Shown in pieces: positions 61,545 to 64,000 of a stretch of 64,000 nt of DNA; position 1 is the stretch's first letter; every line of letters starts with the position of its first letter. The notes under the pieces were generated by a model. That model did no database searches and was not told the origin of the DNA. It saw only the letters and a list, made by a program, of their open reading frames with translations. Origin of the DNA: Actinacidiphila bryophytorum (lineage in GTDB: Bacteria > Actinomycetota > Actinomycetes > Streptomycetales > Streptomycetaceae); assembly GCF_016916835.1 (NCBI RefSeq), contig NZ_JAFFIX010000014.1:1-64000 (forward strand), written 5' to 3'. Position numbers and translations under genes: made by a program.

Positions 61545-62393
61545 TCACAGGACGGTGGCGGCCCGGACCAGTCCCGCGACCGCGGTCGAGCGGCTGTGCG
61601 GGGGCCAGGCGATGACCGTGGTGACCCGCGGCGCGTCGGGCACCGGCACGGCGGTGAGGCCCTCACGCAGGCCGGTACGCCCCGACTCCGGGACGACCGC
61701 GCAGGCGCGGCCGAGGGCGATGAGCTGGGTGAGCTGCGTGTGGTCGCGCACCTGCGGCCCCGGTCCGTCGGGGAAGCTGCCGTCGGGCCGGGGCCAGCGG
61801 GGCAGGGGCAGGTCGGGAAGGCCGGTGACCTCGGCGAGCCGCACATGGGGGCGGGTGCTGAGCGGGTGCCCCGCCGGGAGGATCGCGACCTGGCCCTCGG
61901 AGAGCAGGACCTCCGTGTCGAAGCCGGCCGTGTCGTCGAACGGCCGGTGCAGCAGCGCCACGTCGGCCCGGCCGTCGCTCAGCAGCCGCGCCTGCTCGCC
62001 CGGCCCGCACAGCACGACGTCCACGGCGGCGGCGCCGGGCTCGGCGGCGTAGGCGTCCAGGAGTTTCGCCAGCAGTTCGCCGGAGGCGCCCGCTTTGGCG
62101 GCCAGGACCACGGCGGGGCGGCCGGTGCCGGCCAGCGCCGCCCGGCGGGTGCGCCGCTCCGCCGCCTCGACGGCGTCCAGCGCCGCCCGCGCCTCCCGCA
62201 GCAGCACCGCCCCTGCCGCGGTCAGGGCGACCCCCCGGCTGCCGCGCTCCAGCAGCAGGGTGCCCAGGCGCCGCTCCAGCCCGCCGATCGCGCGCGACAG
62301 CGGGGGCTGGGCGATCCCGAGCCGCTGCGCGGCCCGCCCGAAGTGCAGTTCCTCGGCGACCGCCACGAAGTACCGCAGCTCACGTGTCTCCAC
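61545..62393 (-). CDS. LysR-family transcriptional regulator
   Basis: A 282-residue LysR regulator. The N-terminal HTH reads METRELRYFVAVAEELHFGRAAQRLGIAQPPLSRAIGGLERRLGTLLLERGSRGVALTAAG; the rest is a substrate-binding domain with VVLAAKAGASGELLAKLLDAY and VALLHRPFDD. It is divergent from an SDR gene with a LysR-type palindrome between them (62422-62442), so the SDR gene is its likely target. Co-inducer unknown. Confidence 0.9.
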   Translation of the reverse strand: METRELRYFVAVAEELHFGRAAQRLGIAQPPLSRAIGGLERRLGTLLLERGSRGVALTAAGAVLLREARAALDAVEAAERRTRRAALAGTGRPAVVLAAKAGASGELLAKLLDAYAAEPGAAAVDVVLCGPGEQARLLSDGRADVALLHRPFDDTAGFDTEVLLSEGQVAILPAGHPLSTRPHVRLAEVTGLPDLPLPRWPRPDGSFPDGPGPQVRDHTQLTQLIALGRACAVVPESGRTGLREGLTAVPVPDAPRVTTVIAWPPHSRSTAVAGLVRAATVL

Positions 62394-62421
62394 CCCGCCA
62401 GCCTAACCCGCCCGACCAGGA

Positions 62422-62442
62422 GCGATACCCGTCCGGTATCGC
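62422..62442. promoter_or_regulatory. LysR-type operator palindrome
   Basis: GCGATACC and GGTATCGC form perfect 8-bp arms around CGTCC, matching the LysR rule T-N11-A (ATAC-N7-GTAT). It is 29 bp from the LysR start and 56 bp from the SDR start. Confidence 0.75.
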
Positions 62443-62497
62443 CGTCCACCCAGTCGGTCTTGGACGCGCTGCCCGGCGGGGGGCGAGCATCGGTGCC

Positions 62498-63241
62498 ATG
62501 AGTGAGACGAACACCGTGAACCACCCTGGGGTCGCGCTGGTGACCGGGGCCAACAAGGGCATCGGGTACGAGATCGCGGCCGGGCTCGGCGCCCTCGGCT
62601 GGTCCGTCGCAGTCGGCGCCCGCAACGAGGGGCGCCGCGAAGCCGCCGTGGACAAGCTGCGTGCGGCCGGGGCCGACGCCTTCGGCGTACCGCTGGACGT
62701 GACCGACGACGCGAGCGTGACGGCAGCGGCCCGGCTGATCGAGGGCAAGGCCGGGCGGCTCGACGCGCTCGTCAACAACGCGGCGATCACCGGCGGCGGA
62801 CCGCAGGAGCCCACCACGGTCGACGTGGAGCGGGTACGGGCGGCCGTGGAGACCAACGTGATCGGCGTCATCCGCGTCACCAACGCCCTGCTGCCGCTGC
62901 TGCGCCGCTCGCCGTCGCCGCGGATCGTCAACGTCTCCAGCAGCGTCGGCTCCCTCGCGCTCCAGACCACGCCCGGCGCGGAGACGGGCCCGATCGCGGT
63001 CGCCTACGCCCCGTCCAAGACGTTCCTCAACGCCGTCACCGTGCAGTACGCCAAGGAACTGGCCGGCACGAACATCCTGATCAACGCCGTCTGCCCCGGC
63101 TACACCGCGACCGACCTCAACGGCTTCCGCGGAGTGCGCACCCCCCGGCAGGGCGCAGCCGTCGCGATCCGGCTTGCCACCGTACCGGACGACGGGCCGA
63201 CGGGCCGCTTCTTCGACGACGGGGGAGAGGTGCCCTGGTGA
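62498..63241 (+). CDS. Short-chain dehydrogenase/reductase
   Basis: A 247-residue classical SDR of the carbonyl reductase-like group: VALVTGANKGIGYEIAAGLGALGWSVAVGARN, ALVNNAAITGGGPQEPTTVDVERVRAAVETNVIGVIRVTNALLPLL, IVNVSSSVGSLAL and YAPSKTFLNAV with the catalytic Tyr/Lys. NADPH use is suggested by the Arg in GARN. Substrate unknown. ATG at 62498. Controlled, by position, by the divergent LysR regulator. Confidence 0.87.
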   Translation: MSETNTVNHPGVALVTGANKGIGYEIAAGLGALGWSVAVGARNEGRREAAVDKLRAAGADAFGVPLDVTDDASVTAAARLIEGKAGRLDALVNNAAITGGGPQEPTTVDVERVRAAVETNVIGVIRVTNALLPLLRRSPSPRIVNVSSSVGSLALQTTPGAETGPIAVAYAPSKTFLNAVTVQYAKELAGTNILINAVCPGYTATDLNGFRGVRTPRQGAAVAIRLATVPDDGPTGRFFDDGGEVPW

Positions 63242-63281
63242 CCCGCCGTCCCGCCGGCCGGACGGACTGAGCCGGCAACAG

Positions 63282-63297
63282 CGGCCCGGACGGGCCG
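63282..63297. terminator. Short hairpin between convergent SDR and TerD genes
   Basis: CGGCCCG and CGGGCCG form a 7-bp stem with a GA loop, followed by GTTTG. A modest bidirectional terminator candidate. Confidence 0.45.
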
Positions 63298-63315
63298 GTT
63301 TGCGGCGGCCGGCGC

Positions 63316-63849
63316 TCAGGACGGGCGCCGGCCCATCGTCCGGCTGAAGGTGTCGGGGTCGGTGTCGAATCCGGCCAGCAGGCTGTGGAACTCCCACGCG
63401 CCCGATGCGGTGCGGGTGAACTCCGCCACCGTCGCCGCCGTCGCGGCACCGACCGAGGTGAAGTCGCCTTCGGCCAGCACGGTGTAGCCCGTCACGATCT
63501 GGTAGGCCGGGTTCGCCACCGCCTGGAACTCCTTCCGGCCGAAGCCCTGTTGGATCGCCACGGCGAGCACGACCCTGGTGTAGTCCGAGCCGAGCCGGTC
63601 CAGTTCGAGGGTCAGCACCTCGTCGAAGCCCAGGCCCTTGCCGTCGGTGCTGTCGCGGTTGAGCCAGATCGTGCCGTCGGGCGAGAACCGGCTGTCGAAG
63701 GCGACCAGATACGCCGGCTCGCCGTGCTCCGCCCCGGCCCGGTAGGTCGCGGCGATCAGGTCCAGATCGCTCGGCGGAGCCCCCAGCGGACTCGGATCCC
63801 ACTTCAGCCGTGCCTCGGCCCGTTCGATGCCCTTGCTGAGGCCGCTCAT
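63316..63849 (-). CDS. TerD-family protein
   Basis: A 177-residue TerD-like protein: MSGLSKGIERAEARLKWDPSP, FDSRFSPDGTIWLNRDSTDGKGLGFDEVLTLELDRLGSDYTRVVLAVAIQQGF and TVLAEGDFTSVGAATAATVAEFTRT. Acidic loops of this family bind calcium; members in Streptomyces influence differentiation and tellurite or stress responses. The ATG at 63849 fits; a longer frame upstream is arginine-rich and unlikely. The 63850-64000 end of the window contains only its upstream region, with no further feature that I can support. Confidence 0.88.
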   Translation of the reverse strand: MSGLSKGIERAEARLKWDPSPLGAPPSDLDLIAATYRAGAEHGEPAYLVAFDSRFSPDGTIWLNRDSTDGKGLGFDEVLTLELDRLGSDYTRVVLAVAIQQGFGRKEFQAVANPAYQIVTGYTVLAEGDFTSVGAATAATVAEFTRTASGAWEFHSLLAGFDTDPDTFSRTMGRRPS

Positions 63850-64000
63850 CGGACGTCTCCCCCTTCGGCGGCCGCGCCGGCCGCCACCTCTCACCCTCGA
63901 TTACCCCGTGCCCGCACCCGCTGTCCACACTCTCCCGCCCCGCGCGCCGTCCAGCGGCCTCTTCCGGCCACGGCGCACGCCGGGTCCGCCGGCCTTCTGG

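Overview
The window is chromosomal DNA of a high-GC actinomycete, most likely Streptomyces or a close relative in the Streptomycetaceae. The evidence is the codon use (almost always G or C in third position), the many GTG starts and ATGA/GTGA overlaps, and the families present: SARP, ECF42/DGPF, GH11 xylanase, and a type II polyketide cluster with TTA codons.

Region 1 (1-8218) is an L-rhamnose catabolic locus: a LutA-like lactate oxidase subunit (cut by the window edge), rhamnulokinase, a bifunctional rhamnulose-1-phosphate aldolase/lactaldehyde dehydrogenase, rhamnose isomerase, rhamnose mutarotase and a LacI repressor. Five TGAA-N4-TTCA palindromes mark the LacI operators, and two of them lie just downstream of clear promoters. 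The divergent rhamnose ABC transporter has collapsed into a chimeric relic that keeps an intact, operator-controlled promoter.

Region 2 (8252-20292) holds ordinary accessory genes: tautomerase, MmyB-like regulator, haloacetate-dehalogenase-like hydrolase, a SARP without its ATPase domain (its 3' end is duplicated), MBL hydrolase/TetR pair, SpoIIE phosphatase, ABC exporter, DGPF/ECF42 sigma pair, DUF4331 protein.

Region 3 (20307-56674) is an angucycline-type aromatic polyketide cluster, nearly all on the minus strand. The left half (20307-40767) carries NDP-deoxysugar genes (RmlA, RmlB, 2,3-dehydratase, 3-ketoreductase, PLP/[2Fe-2S] 3-dehydratase, 4-ketoreductase), a carboxyltransferase, an MFS pump, a PgaM/UrdM-type oxygenase-reductase fusion with an internal start, aromatase, ketoreductase, ACP, CLF, KS, TcmI-type cyclase, a PgaE-type oxygenase, a thioesterase and a TTA-containing SDR. 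The sugar genes predict an NDP-2,3,6-trideoxyhexose. A divergent MFS/TetR pair (40916-43322) resembles angucycline efflux/repressor pairs. The right half (43338-55156) adds one glycosyltransferase, P450 plus ferredoxin, methyltransferase, flavin reductase, a double ABM oxygenase and an NmrA reductase. It also has a second ketosynthase set (complete KS, KSIII with an unusual active site, two Cys-less KS-like proteins, a separate ACP) and a polysaccharide pyruvyl transferase. That combination is the least familiar part of the window. The TetR appears to control both the pump and the glycosyltransferase/KS operon through near-identical promoters. An atypical OmpR-type regulator with two TTA codons (55961-56674) is the probable bldA-dependent activator.

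Region 4 (56680-64000) contains a DNA-binding-like protein that runs into an extreme poly-C tract, a frameshifted MFS gene, an orphan DGPF protein, a secreted GH11-CBM2 xylanase, a small secreted protein whose stop codon belongs to a 179-bp MITE-like element, a divergent LysR/SDR pair and a TerD protein.
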